64,000 nt of DNA. Origin: Begonia masoniana. Taxonomy: Eukaryota > Streptophyta > Magnoliopsida > Cucurbitales > Begoniaceae. Both the position numbers and the translations under genes were made by a program. This document shows positions 48,376 to 60,226 of the stretch, piece after piece (the stretch's first letter is position 1; every line of letters starts with the position of its first letter). A model generated the notes under the pieces. That model had not been told where the DNA came from and searched no databases. It saw only the letters and a program-made list of their open reading frames with translations. Location of the stretch: assembly GCA_022432975.1 (NCBI GenBank), contig CM039508.1, forward strand, positions 14,168,954 through 14,232,953, written 5' to 3'.

Positions 48376-51300
48376 TCATGGAGCATCCATTAGAGGGATG
48401 GACACATTTCTGTTATCCATCATATTTTCTTCAAAATAGTGCTTAACTCGCTGCCCATTAACCTTGAAAGATTTCCCTATTGTTTCACTGATTAGTTCCA
48501 AAACTCCAAAATCATAAATGGCTGTAATTTTAAATGGACCAGTCCACCTTGACTTCAACTTTCCACGAAATAGCTTTAGTCTAGAATTATAAAGCAATAC
48601 TTGTTGCCCCACTTCAAAGATCCTATCCTGGATTTTTTTATCATGCCATCTTTTCACCTTGTCCTTATAAATTACAGCATTCTCATAAGCATTGAGTCTG
48701 AATTCTTCTAGTTCATTAAGCTGCAGCAATCTTTTCTCTCCTGCTGCATCCATGTCCATATTCAATTTAGCTACTGACCAATATGTTTTGTGTAGCAACT
48801 CTACTGGTAGATGACAGGCTTTTCCAAACACTAAACGAAATGGAGATGTCCAAATGGGTGTCTTGAACGCTGTTCTGTATGCCCACAAGGCGTCTGGTAA
48901 TTTCTCAGCCCAATCTTTTCTACTTGTATTTATCACCTTCTCTAGAATCCTTTTAATTTCTCTGTTTGATACTTCTGTTTGTCCGTTCGCTTGAGGATGA
49001 TAAGCTGTAGTCACTTTATGCTTAATTCCATACTTTGCCAATAGTTGCTGAAACTGTTTGTTGCAAAAATGGCTACCTCCATCACTGATGATAGCTCTTG
49101 GTGTTCCGAACCGAGTAAAAATATTGCGATGCAAAAATCTTGTAACCACCTTAGCATCATTTGTAAGGAGTGCAATAGCTTCCACCCACTTAGAGACATA
49201 GTCCACAGCAAGCAGAATATACTGATTTCCATAGGATGAGGGAAATGGTCCCATAAAATCAATGCCCCAAACATCAAAAAGCTCTACTTCTAATATATTT
49301 GTTAATGGCATTTCATGCTTCCGTGAGATATTTCCCGTTCGTTGACACCTATCACATGATTTAACAAAATTGTTAGCATCTCGAAATAATGTAGGCCAAT
49401 ACAAACCTGACTGTAAGACTTTTGACGCTGTTCGAATTCCTCCAAAATGTCCTCCGTATGATGCTGCATGGCAATGCTGCAGCACTGTTGTAAATTCAGA
49501 TTCTGGAATACATCTTCTCAAAATTTGGTCAGCACATAACTTAAACAAATAAGGATCATCCTAGAAATAATGTCTAACATCTTTTAAAATTTTTTTCTTT
49601 TGCTGGAACTGAAAATCAAAGAGAATGATACCACTTACAATATAGTTCACAATATCAGCATACCGTGGTACTTCGGTGATGTTTAGCAACTGCTCGTCTG
49701 GAAAGTTCTCTGAAATGGGGACTGTTTTGTGAGATGCTTTTTCGGAATCCAACCTTGATAAATGGTCTGCTACTTGATTCTCACTTCCCTTCTGATCTCT
49801 GATTTCTAAATCAAATTCTTGGAGTAATAGAACCCATCGAATTAATCTCGGTTTGGCATCTTTTTTTGACATCAAGTACTTAATCGCTGAATGATCTGTG
49901 TATACGACCACTTTGGTACCCAACAAATATTGTCTGAATTTCTCGAAGGCAAAAACCACTGCTAACAGCTCTTTCTCAGTTGTTGTGTAATTGAATTGTG
50001 CTTCAGAGAGTGATCGGCTTGCGTAGTAAATAGAGTGAAATATTTTTGCCTTTCTTTGTCCAAGTACCACTCCGAGAGCAAAATCACTTGCATCACACAT
50101 CAGTTCAAATGGTTGTGACCAATCAGGAGCTACAATTACAGGAGCAGTGGTAAGCTTCTGTTTTAAAACAGAAAAAGCTTGCTGACATGCTTCATCAAAA
50201 CAGAATGCCTTATTGTTTTCCAGTAAAGAGCAAAGTGGTTTAGAAAATTTGGAGAAATCTTTTATAAATCTTCTGTAAAAACCAGCATGCCCCAGAAAAC
50301 TTCTTATTCCTTTAACAGTTGTTGGAGGTGGAAGCTTCTCAATTACCTCAATCTTTGCCTTGTCAACTTCAATTCCACTTTTCGATACTTGGTGTCCAAG
50401 AACAATGCCTTCAGTCACCATAAAATGACATTTTCCTCAATTTAATACTACATCTGTTTCTGTATAGCGCTGAAGCACAACTTCCAGATTTTTCAAGCAT
50501 GTTTTAAAAGAATCTCCCGTGACTGAAAAATCATCCATGAATATTTCCAAAAAATTTTCGACCATGTCTGAGAAAATAGACATCATGCATCGCTGAAAAG
50601 TAGCTGGAGCATTGCACAGTCCGAACGGCATGCGTCTAAATGCGAACGTTCCATACGGGCAAGTAAACGTTGTCTTCTCTTGATCTTCAGGAGAAATGGA
50701 AATCTGATTATAGCCGGAATATCCATCCAAGAAACAATAATATTCTTTCCCAGCTAGTCGGTCAAGCATCTGATCAATAAATGGCAAAGGAAAATGATCT
50801 TTCCTTGTCATTTTATTCAGCTTACGATAATCCATGCATACTCTCCATCCATTGACTGTTCGAGTGGGAATCAATTCATTTTTCTGGTTTGTCACTACCG
50901 TCACTCCTCCTTTTTTTGGTACAGACTGGTAAATAATTCCAGCATCTAATAATTTGATTACTTCCTTCTTGACTACCTCTTTCATTACGGGATTTAAACG
51001 TCTTTGTTGTTCTATTGAAGGCTGATAATTCAGCTCCATCAAGATTTTGTGCATGCAAATGCTCGGGCTAATAATTTTTATGTCAGCGATGGTCCATGCA
51101 ATGACATTTTTAAATTTTCGTAAAACTTCCATAATTTTCAATTCTTGTCCTGAGGTGAGTGAAGTCGAGATTATCACGGGTAATGTGTTAGCTGTCCCCA
51201 AAAATGCATACTTCAAATGTACTGGCAATTGCTTTAGTTCAACTTTTGGAGGATCTTCAACGGAAGCTTTCAGCATTTTATAATCTGTCACTGCTCTTTC

Positions 51301-51702
51301 CAAATTTTCAAACTGGTTGGGCCAGGGCTGGTAATTCTTTATGTCAGCAATGGTCCATGCAATGACATTTTTAAATTTTCGTAAAACTTCCATAAGTTCC
51401 AATTCTTGTCCTGAGGTGAGTGAAGTCGAGATTATCACGGGTAATGTGTTAGCTGTCCCCAAAAATGCATACTTCAAATGTACTGGCAATTGCTTTAATT
51501 CAACTTTTGGAGGATCTTTAACGGAAGCTGTCAACATTTTATAATCTGTCACTGCTCTTTCCAAATTTTCAAACTGGTTGGGCCATGGCTGGTAATTCTT
51601 TCTTTCTCTCTGATTAACATTGTTTCTCTTATTGGTTGATGATACTGAATGATTTTTTGCATCATGTGGCACTTCATCATCTTTTATCAAGTAACAATCT
51701 TA
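48376..51702 (-). pseudogene. Athila pol (RT, RNase H, integrase)
   Basis: One reading frame broken only by stops at 51700-51702, 50437-50439 and 49561-49563. Reverse transcriptase has CMDYRKLNKM and FMDDFSV. RNase H has [10 protein letters not shown] and [10 protein letters not shown]. Integrase has its zinc finger ([16 protein letters not shown]), then [17 protein letters not shown] and a downstream glutamate in [10 protein letters not shown]. The stop at 49561 replaces a Trp codon in what is normally YFWDDPYLFK in this lineage. Upstream of RT an 87-residue block is duplicated in frame. No frameshift is visible over more than 3 kb. Confidence 0.92.
51080..51601 (-). repeat. 261-bp in-frame tandem duplication in Athila pol
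   Basis: Two copies of an 87-codon unit (NYQPWPNQFENLERAVTDYK to VIAWTIADIK) with a few differences (TASVKD versus KASVED, ELELME versus ELKIME). The unit lies between protease and reverse transcriptase. The length is a multiple of three, so the frame survives. Confidence 0.9.
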
Positions 51703-51848
51703 AGCCTCATCTGGAAATTTCATCGCTTTCAACACATTGAATGTGATTTGTTGATCATTGACTCTCATTGTAAGTTCACCTTTCTGGACATCAATCAAGG
51801 TTCTCCCCGTAGCTAGAAAAGGCCTTCCCAAAATAATTGGCACTTCCT

Positions 51849-52154
51849 GGTCAGCTTCGTAGTCCAAAATAATAAAGTCGGCTGGAAAGATGAATTTATC
51901 AACCTTAACAAGAACATCTTCTATTTTTCCTTCTGGTTGAGCTAATGATCGATCAGCAAGCTACAACGTTACTGTTGTAGGTCTCGCTTTTCCAATATTC
52001 GGGTCAGCTTCGTAGTCCAAACTAATAAAGTCGGCTGGAAAGATGAATTTATCAACCTTAACAAGAACATCTTCTATTTTTCCTTCTGGTTGAGCTAATG
52101 ATCGATCAGCAAGCTACAACGTTACTGTTGTAGGTCTCGCTTTTCCAATATTCA
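51849..52154 (-). repeat. 153-bp in-frame tandem duplication near Athila protease
   Basis: The segment starting ggtcagcttcgtagtcc at 51849 recurs at 52002. Both copies carry the same TAG stop (51961-51963 and 52114-52116), so the nonsense mutation happened before the duplication. Hence this duplication was made in an already defective copy, or the stop was spread by conversion. Confidence 0.88.
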
Positions 52155-54123
52155 GCTTTTTAAAGATGGACATCGGCATCAGATTGATGCTTGCTCCCAA
52201 ATCACATAAAGCTTTTCTAATATAGTTACTTCCGATTGTACATGGGATTGTGAAGCTGCCCGGATCTTGTAGCTTCGATGGCAATTTGTTTTGAAGAATA
52301 TAGTTGCTTTCTTCAGTAATAGCTACTGTTTCATATTCATTTAATTTTCTCTTTTTGGAAAGAATGTCTTTCATAAACTTTGTGTAACTGGGCATTTGTT
52401 CCAGGGCTTCTACCAATGGAATGTTGATATGTAACTGTTTTAAAACATCCAAAAATTTTCTGAACTGCTTGTCCTGGTGTTGCTTCTGAAGTCTTTGTGG
52501 AAATGGAGGTGGAGGTCGTTCGTTTTGGTTTACTGGTACTTGATGCTGTGGCTTTGCTGCAGCATCAGCGCCAGATTCATCATTTTTTTTCTTTCCAGAG
52601 CTCTCTTCCACCTCTTTTTCTTGTTCTATCTCTATTTCAACCATCTCAGTTTCTTTTTCTAGTTCTAACATTGTTTCAACTTCTCTTCCATTTCGTAACT
52701 GAATTGAATTGCAGTGTTCTTTTCCTTCCCTCTTGGGTATTTCCGTATCACTTGGCAGCATGCCTTGTGATCTATTATTCATGGCTTGAGCAAGTTGACC
52801 CACTTGGGTTTCAAGATTTCTGTGAGATGCTGCTTGATTCTGAATCAAAGTTGTTAAGTTCTGCATAAGCATGTCATTTCTTGTCATGTAATCTTTCATC
52901 ATTTTCTCTAACGAGGTTGACTGTTCGGAATGCAGCTGCTTGTTTTGCTGAGAAATACTAGCCTGCGATAGTCCTTGTGGTTGCTGCGAAGATCTAGGGT
53001 TAGAGTTTCTGAACTGAGAATTCCATTGATAGTTGGGTTGCTGTTTCCATCCAGAGTTGAATGAATTGTTGTTCTGGTTATAACCCACATAATTTACAGC
53101 TTCCGGGTTTGAAGGGCAGCTTTCAAAAGAGTGTTCCTCGCCACACCAAGTACATGATAAACTCAAAACTTGTTGTTGTTGCTGCTGTTTCGGGGACAAG
53201 TTTATTGACTTAATAACATTGGTAAGGGTAGACATCTGTGCTGTTAGTGCAGTCAACTGATCAAGTTCCATCACTCCATTACGCCTAGTTGTCCCTGCTC
53301 TCTCTGATGGCCACTGATAGTTATTAGTGGCTATTGTTTCTAATAGCTCATATGCTTCTGTATATGTTTTTGTCAAAATAGCTCCATTAGTTGACGCATC
53401 AAGGATAGCTCTTGTTTGACTGGTCAACCCATTATAGAAAGTTTCCAATTGCACCCATGCAGAAATTCCATGATTTGGACATTGCCTTACCAACTCTTTA
53501 AATCTCTCCCAAGCTTCATATAACGATTCTGTATTTTGCTGCTGAAAACTCATGATATCACCTCTCATTCTTGCATTCTTTACTGGCGGGAAATACTTTG
53601 TCAGAAATCTTTTTACTAAATCCGCCTATGAATTTACTGAGTTCGGTGGCAGGGAGTTTAACCAGGACCTAGCTCGATCGCGGAGGGAATATGGAAACAG
53701 TTTAAGTCTTAGCACTTCGCGGTTTGCTGCTTCATCTTCAAAGGTATCACAGAGCTGTGTAAAATCCCTTAAATGAGCATTGGGATCTTCTGTTGCCATT
53801 CCGCTGAACTGACCGATAGACTGCAACATCTGAAACATCACTGGCCTTAGCTCGCATCGAACCGTTTGAAGTACTGGCCGGACTATACCAGGAACTAGGT
53901 TGTCCAGATTTGGTATGGCGTAATCGCGAATCGGACGCTCTGGTTCGTTACCGTTATTCATTTGTTCAGCTTGTCGAGCAGCGTCGGGGTTCATATCTCC
54001 TCCTTCAATAAATCTCTGATTCTGCTGGCGTCTCCTCTCTCTGAAGGTCCTTTCAATCTCAGGGTCGTAAGGAATTAAATTTTGATATTCTTCGTCTTGC
54101 ATTAATTGATTGGTTCCTAACAA
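52114..54123 (-). pseudogene. Athila gag and protease start
   Basis: Reads from ATG 54123 (MLGTNQLMQDEEYQNLIPYD). The gag domain follows (FQMLQSIGQFSGMATEDPNA, then LFPYSLRDRARSWLNSLPPN). A stop at 53626-53628 sits where a Trp is expected. The same frame continues from there to 52114. A zinc-finger-like CTWCGEEHSFESC lies near 53130. The acidic and Gln-rich linker follows. The protease core begins near 52200 (CDLGASINLMPMSIF, with D-L-G in place of D-T-G, usual for Athila). The frame ends at 52114-52116. Confidence 0.9.
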
Positions 54124-54195
54124 AATAAAATAAAAATAAAAATAATTAAATTAAATTCCAGAAAATAATAAAAAAAAATTGAAAAAATTTCTATA

Positions 54196-54211
54196 CCCAG
54201 CAACGGCGCCA
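54196..54211 (-). promoter_or_regulatory. Athila primer-binding site
   Basis: On the minus strand TGGCGCCGTTGCTGGG lies a few bases after the 5' LTR. It is close to the tRNA-Asp-type primer site common in Athila and Tat elements (assignment from memory). One or two bases may differ from the tRNA. Confidence 0.75.
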
Positions 54212-54217
54212 AAAACT

Positions 54218-55429
54218 TGTTGTGTAAAAAAGACACTACGCAAGTGCACGTATCGCAATTCAAGTAGTACAAAAGTATCGATCCCACGAGGACAAAATTT
54301 AATCAATCTTAAATTATTTATGGAATAGTAATTGAATTCAGAGAAATTAATATTCAAATATGAAAATAATAGAAACTAAACCAAATTATATGACTAGATA
54401 ATTAAAAACGGCTTCGATTCGATTTCCTTCACCAATTGATTTCTTACTACCAATATTGTAGGTAATGCTATAGTTTTATGTTAAATGACTAGAATTTCCT
54501 CATGAATCAAGGCTTGGTCTATGCTCTTGATTAATTCTTTGTTATATTATTTTTCAGACTTATGAAAAATCAATACAATCTAGAATTCCACTTAAGCGTT
54601 ATTCTATATATCACATGAATTTAAGCAACCATTATGATAATACTTATAATTGATACTTGTCACATGCATCAATCATCCATGCAATTCAATACACGTCTCA
54701 ATAACTATTTCATGGCGTCTAAAATAGCATCCTAGTATTTATTCATGTGGCGTGCATAAAATAAATTAACCACTAAAAACATATTGAATTGTTTAACATA
54801 AATCAATAACATTCCACAAGAAATCAATGGTTTAGTACTCTCTCATCTAGCCAAAAGAGAATTAGTTCATAAGAAATAACGAAATTAAACAATCCATAGA
54901 ATCATAAAATAAAATAAGAAAAATGAAGAAGAAGAATAGAAATTTGGTGGAGCCTTCTCTGTTGAAAATCGTCCTCCCTTTTCTGAATGACCTCCTCCCT
55001 TCCTGGCTGCCTTTTTTTTTTCTCAATCTCCTTTCTTTTCTTCTGCGTATCCAGCACACCTTCTCTCTCCTCCTTGATTCTCTTTAATTTGTTTTTAATT
55101 TCCTTGATTTTTGCCTTCTATTTCTCTCTCTTCTCCTTGAGCCTTTGAATTTGAATTTTCCCGCTATTCACGTATAAAATAATTCTAATCTTCACCTGTG
55201 TTTCCATCTTTTAAATCTTCCACATCATCAGTAATCTGCAAATAAAAATAATTAGTGATAATTATCTGAAAAATAACACATATTTTTAATAATTGACAAA
55301 GATACTGATGCTGTGGCTTTGCTGCAGCATTCATTGTTAATATATATGCATTACTTTGATTTATCACTCAAATTTCAGCAATTTATAATTAAAAGCACTT
55401 GTAGAATAAGTCTTTTTCAAGACTTAACA
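54218..55429 (-). repeat. Athila 5' LTR
   Basis: 1212 bp. On the plus strand it runs tgttgtgtaaaaaagacac to gacttaaca, followed by the TSD ctaga. It holds the ~30 bp that the other copy lacks. Confidence 0.92.
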
Positions 55430-55434
55430 CTAGA

Positions 55435-57619
55435 CAGAGTGACCTTCCTTAGCCATATTATATCGCAGGATGGAGTTTCTGTTGATCCGAGCAAGATTCA
55501 GGTGGTCAGAGATTAGCCACAGCCGAAGAACGTACGTGAGGTGCGTGGATTTCTTGGATTAGCTGGTTATTATCGGAAGTTTATAGAGGGATTTTCGAAG
55601 ATTGCAGTTCCTCTTTCACGTTTGACTCGGAAGAACGAGAAGTTTGTATGGTCAGCTGCTTGTGACGACTGTTTTATGGAGTTAAAGCAGAGGTTGACCA
55701 CCGCTCCAGTATTGACGCTACCTGTTGAGGGTGACAAGTTCAGTATGGCGTCTGGAGTTGGACTCGGTTGTGTATTGATGCAGAAGGGGAGAGTTATTGC
55801 TTATACTTCTCAGCAGTTGAAGCCGTACGAGCAGAATTACCCTACGCAAGACCTTGAGCTAGCAGCTGTGGTCTTCGCACTGAAGATATGAAGACATTAT
55901 TTATATAGGCAGCAGTGCGAGATATTTTCCGACCACAAGAGCTTGAAGTATTTATTTACGCAGAAGGAGCTGAATATGCGACAGAGACGATAGCTTGAGT
56001 TCGTCAAAGATTTTGATTTTGATATCAAGTATCATCCAGGAAAGGCGAACAAGGTTGCTGATGCTTTAAGTAGAGTGCCTTCTACGAGTCAGCCTTCACT
56101 AGTAGCGATGTCAGTTACGCTGCGGTCTGAGATTGAGAGGTTCGATGTGGAGATAGTGGCAGAGTTGTTCAGTATGCTCACCAACATTTCTCTCAGACCG
56201 TTCGTTCTGGATAGGATACGCGAAGCTCAGCAGAACGATACGGAGTGTGAGGAGCTTTGATTGAGTATGACGTTGGGAGACTCGTTGGATTTCCATTTAT
56301 CGGATGATGGTATTCTGAAGTTCAGGCATAGGTGGTACGTGCCTAACGACGAGGATCTGAAGAAGAAAATATTGGCCGAGGCACATTCTTCGGCATATTC
56401 GGTGCACCCGGGAAGTACTAAGATGTACCGGGATTTAAAGCAACATTTCTGGTGGCCAAATATAAAGAGAGAGGTCGCCAAGTACGTTGAAACCTGTCTA
56501 GTCTGTCAACAGGTAAAGGCAGAGCACCAGAGACCGGCCGGAACATTATTGCCACTGCCGATTCAGGAGTGGAAGTGGGAGCAAATCTCCATGGATTTTA
56601 TTGTGGGGCTCCAGAGGACGACGAAGGGCCATGATGGTGTTTAGGTGATCGTGGACCGATTGACAAAGTCGGCCCACTTCTTATCTATGAAGATGGCATC
56701 TTCTATGGACCAGCTTGCCGAGCTTTACGTGCAGGAGATTGTTAGACTTCATGGAGTGCCAGTTTCGATAGTCTCAGATCATGATCCGAGATTTACTTCG
56801 AAGTTCTGGAAGAGCCTGCTTAAAGCTATGGGGACTCAGCTTAATTTCAGCACAGTATTTCATCCTCAGACAGAGAGGACTAATCAGATTCTCGAGGATA
56901 TGCTCAGAGCCTGTGTGCTGGAGTTTCAGGGATCGTGGAGCAGGTATTTGCCACTGATCGAGTTCTCTTATAACAACAGCTTCCAAGCTACCATCGGTAT
57001 GGATCCGTATGAAGCCTTATATGGTCGAAAGTGTTGGTCTCCGTTATATTGGGACGAGGTTGGCGAGGCCAGCATCGTTGGTCCAGAGATTCTACAGCAG
57101 ACGGCAGAGAAGATTGCCATTATCCGACAGCGTATAGAGGTAGCTCAGAGCAGACAGAAGAGCTATGCTAACACGAGACGGAGAGAGCTAGAGTTCGAAG
57201 AAGGTGACGAGGTTTATCTTAAAGTTTCTCCGTTTAAAGGCATTGCGAGATTTGGAAGGAGGGGCAAGTTAAACTCTCGTTATGTGGGACCCTTTCCTAT
57301 TCTGAAGAAGATCGGGAAGTTGGCATACAGATTAGAGCTTCCGGCTTCTATAGAGGGTATCCACGACGTATTTCATGTGTCCATGCTTCGGAAGTGCCTA
57401 CGCGATCCGTCGCATATCGTCGAGGCTAGAGAGATCGAGTTACAGCCTACCTTGACTTATGAGGAGAGGCCGGTACGTATTTTGGAGTCTTCCATCAAGG
57501 TATTGCGCAACAAGGAGATTCTGCTAGTCAAAGTCCTATGGCGGAATCACGAGGTGGAAGAGGCTACGTGGGAGCGACAACAGGATATGATGACTAAATA
57601 TCCTAAGTTGTTTGTATGA
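55435..57619 (+). pseudogene. T3 pol, 3' part (RT end, RNase H, integrase, chromodomain)
   Basis: Continues the frame of 43395-45640. Five stops break it: 55514-55516, 55889-55891, 55991-55993, 56258-56260 and 56642-56644. At each position T1 has a sense codon (Trp four times, Arg once), so TGG or CGA became TAG or TGA. In RNase H a 9-bp deletion near 55745 removes the Tyr-Cys-Asp of the YCDAS motif and thus a catalytic Asp. The integrase zinc finger, MDFIVGLQ, SDHDPRF and the chromodomain ([20 protein letters not shown] onward) are readable. There are no frameshifts. Confidence 0.93.
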
Positions 57620-57642
57620 TTTAATTTTGTGGACAAAATTCT

Positions 57643-57659
57643 AAATAAGGTGGATGAAA
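57643..57659 (+). promoter_or_regulatory. T3 polypurine tract
   Basis: The run aaataaggtggatgaaa directly precedes the 3' LTR and matches the T1 tract at 5359-5375. Confidence 0.78.
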
Positions 57660-59731
57660 TGTAATACCCGGTTTTACGGGATATTAATATTATATTATAT
57701 GATGACATTTTTGTAAATATGTCAAAATAACTCCGTTTTAGGAAAGGAAAGTGTCATTAGAATCCTAACGATTAATAGGAATTTTAAGAAATTTATGGGA
57801 TTTTTTGGAGTAATAACGCTATATTTCGAGTAATTACGTTTCTCGTAATATAAAAGACGTTTTAGTAAAAATAGTAAACGAGGTCCGAATTACGAACAGA
57901 CAGTTTTAATAAATCTCAAATAATAAGTTGGACTTATTAGTGAAATAAGAAAATTTAGAGAAATCGAATCATTAGCTAATTAACGAAACAAAGGACGAAA
58001 CAAATAGAATTAAGTGCTAAGGGTGAAATGATAATTTGCAAATCAAATTTAATTAAAAACAAACTTCTTTTCTTTTCCCTCATTTCTTCTTCTTCTCAGT
58101 TTTTCACGAAACGCCAGAGGCGATTCCTTCTCTGTTCTCTCACGGCGACTCAACATCCGACCTCCGTTTTTCCTCCATTCGTCCTCCGTTCTTCATGTTT
58201 TCTCCTCTAATCGACGCTCTAGGTATGAATCTATAGTTTTAGAGCGTTAGTTTTCAGTTTTTAGAAAGTTATACGTTTAGGTTATACGATTAGGGTTTTG
58301 TTAAAAATGCGAATTAGGGTTCGAAATTTATAGATTTACCGTAATTAAGGATATAGTGAATGTATTGGACGTTATTGGACAAATTTAATTGATTTAGGAT
58401 GAATGTTAAAATTCGAGAATTTTCGGGTTTTAGGGAAAAACTCGTTAATTGTTGTTTCGAGGTGTCAATCGTAAATTGTTTGTCGATTTGCCTCGATTAG
58501 TTGAGTTAGAACTTTTAGGAATTTCCTTAGTTAAGGTTTGTTAAATTTGGACGTTTAGTAACTTAAACTTGTTTTAACATCGACCGTTGTGTTTTGCCTC
58601 AGACAAACAACTCTCGTGGGCAGAGCTCGAGGTTCAGCGCGCGCAAGGTAAGTTCTCGTGACTTACTCTGGCCGATTGGCCTACACCGTACTTCGATGTC
58701 GCGTCGAGGATCTTAGTGAATTGTTTGTTTTAAATTGCTTGGGTTGGGTAGTTAGGTTAGTCGTTTATTAGGTTATGTTTTTATTCGTCTTGATGGTATG
58801 CATGTTGGTTGTTTATTTTATGCTTATAACTGTTCATGCATCACGTATTTCAACTAAGCATGAAAATGAATTTTCGCACGATGTTTTCAGAAAATCGATG
58901 TGGCCGAAAGGGGGCTATCGATCTATTGTGTGGACCGAATTAAGGGTCTGACCAATACCACATCTCATGTAATGTAATAAAATACGTAATTTGTTATCTG
59001 GTCACGCGAGGTGGGGCTCAGGCACGGCTGTACGTGTTGTAAGCGTGTACGCCCCTCCTCTAGCTGGAAAGAGTAGTCCGACCGCTGGATGGGCTCTCTC
59101 CGGTTAGGGGGATGAGATCTCGGTGATATTCGGTCTGCCACGATCTGTATGTTATGCATGATTTCTAAACTCCATATGCACTGCACGCATCTGCATTTAC
59201 GTAGAATTTACTGAACCTTTAGCTCATAGTGTGTCTGTATGGTGTAGGTGACGTTTTAGGTGACATTGAGCCAGGTGAGGACGACGTTCCTCCTCCTGAT
59301 GTATGATGCAGTTGATGGAGAATGGCTCGTGGGAGTGTACTGAGCAGTCGGTGCGTTTTGACCCGTGGGGGATAAGTATTTTGAGAGTACTAGGTTAATT
59401 TTGGATAAATATGTGTAAAGTTAGAACATGTTAGGATGCTTGGATCTGGCTAGATGTTAGGTTCATGTTTTGAGATTTTAAACGTCTTGAAAATCCACTT
59501 TATAAACTGTGTTTTTATAATGTTTTATTGGAACTGCTTAGGATTTAAAACAGGAGGATTTGTCTATTTTTAAACGTATCCACGCAGTTTGTTTTTATAA
59601 AAGTTTAATATGTGTTTAGGTTGTTTAGTTGGAGTTGATAAATTGTAAAGTGTGTGATGTGCAAGGATGAGAGAATTGTGGAAAGAATGTTGGCGTTTGC
59701 TCTCTGGAATTTCGGACTCCAGAGAGCAAAG

Positions 59732-59739
59732 TATAAAAG
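59732..59739 (+). promoter_or_regulatory. TATA box of T3 3' LTR
   Basis: TATAAAAG at the position equivalent to 42750, just after a tctctgga/tccagaga hairpin. It is conserved between the two LTRs. Confidence 0.5.
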
Positions 59740-59844
59740 AAAAGAGTGAGGAGAAAGAAAAGTGGAGAGAAAAATGAAGGAATGTGTAAGGCGACCGATC
59801 GCAATTGTGAGGGGCGACCAATTGTCCCACCATGCCTTGTGTTC

Positions 59845-59990
59845 GGCGATCGATCTCCTGCATTTTTGGAGATCGATCGCCGCTCACTTGGTAACACATT
59901 GGCGATCGATCTCCTGCGAATTTGGAGATCTATCGCCTCTCCTATTTAGCAACTCGGCGATCGATCTCCTGAATTTGGAGATCGATCGCC
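59845..59990. repeat. Three tandem hairpins in T3 3' LTR
   Basis: The arms are 59845-59858/59868-59881, 59901-59914/59924-59937 (one mismatch, gatctatcg) and 59956-59969/59977-59990. Two of three hairpins remain perfect, while the loops differ from the 5' LTR copies (tgcgaattt versus tacattttt in the second). Confidence 0.9.
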
Positions 59991-60226
59991 CCTCCCTGTT
60001 TGTCACGGCCTTGACATTTTTGCCCTCCCTGTTTTATTTTTTTTGTTTTAATTGTTTTTACTTTATTTGTTAATTGTTTTAAGTTGTTTTAAGTTCTTAA
60101 CGGTTGTGTTTTAAATGATTTAAAATATAGATTTCAATTCCGATTCCGCCTAGAGTTTATTTTAAAGTAAAAGAAAAAATATATATATATATACGGGAAA
60201 TCGGGTACAGTATTAGGTTCGCTACA

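Larger units (their letters stand above)
45641..55429 (-). mobile_element. Athila-type Ty3/gypsy element nested in T3 (9.8 kb)
   Basis: Inserted in T3 reverse transcriptase with TSD ctaga at 45636-45640 and 55430-55434. It has two LTRs of 1184 and 1212 bp, a primer site of the tRNA-Asp type, a polypurine tract and a single gag-pol frame. The lineage follows from the gag sequence, the RT motif FMDDFSV and the primer site. The LTRs look more alike than T3's, in line with a later insertion, apart from a deletion of roughly 30 bp in the 45641-46824 copy. About 1.5 kb of sequence without a convincing gene lies between integrase and the 3' LTR, where some Athila elements carry an env-like ORF. Confidence 0.93.
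40652..60226 (+). mobile_element. T3: Tekay-like chromovirus with a nested Athila element
   Basis: A complete element with TSD taaaa at 40647-40651 and 60227-60231, two LTRs of 2578 and 2567 bp, an initiator-Met primer site, a single gag-pol frame and a polypurine tract. Without the nested element (45641-55429) it is about 9.8 kb. The chromodomain at the end of integrase is of the kind thought to tether chromoviruses to heterochromatin, which fits its place in a satellite array. It is inactive through five nonsense codons and a small RNase H deletion. Confidence 0.93.
57660..60226 (+). repeat. T3 3' LTR
   Basis: 2567 bp, TGTAATACCCGG to TTCGCTACA, followed by the TSD taaaa. It differs from the 5' LTR at scattered positions, a few percent by eye. 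ORFs inside (58028-58210, 59570-60073) are not genes. Confidence 0.93.
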
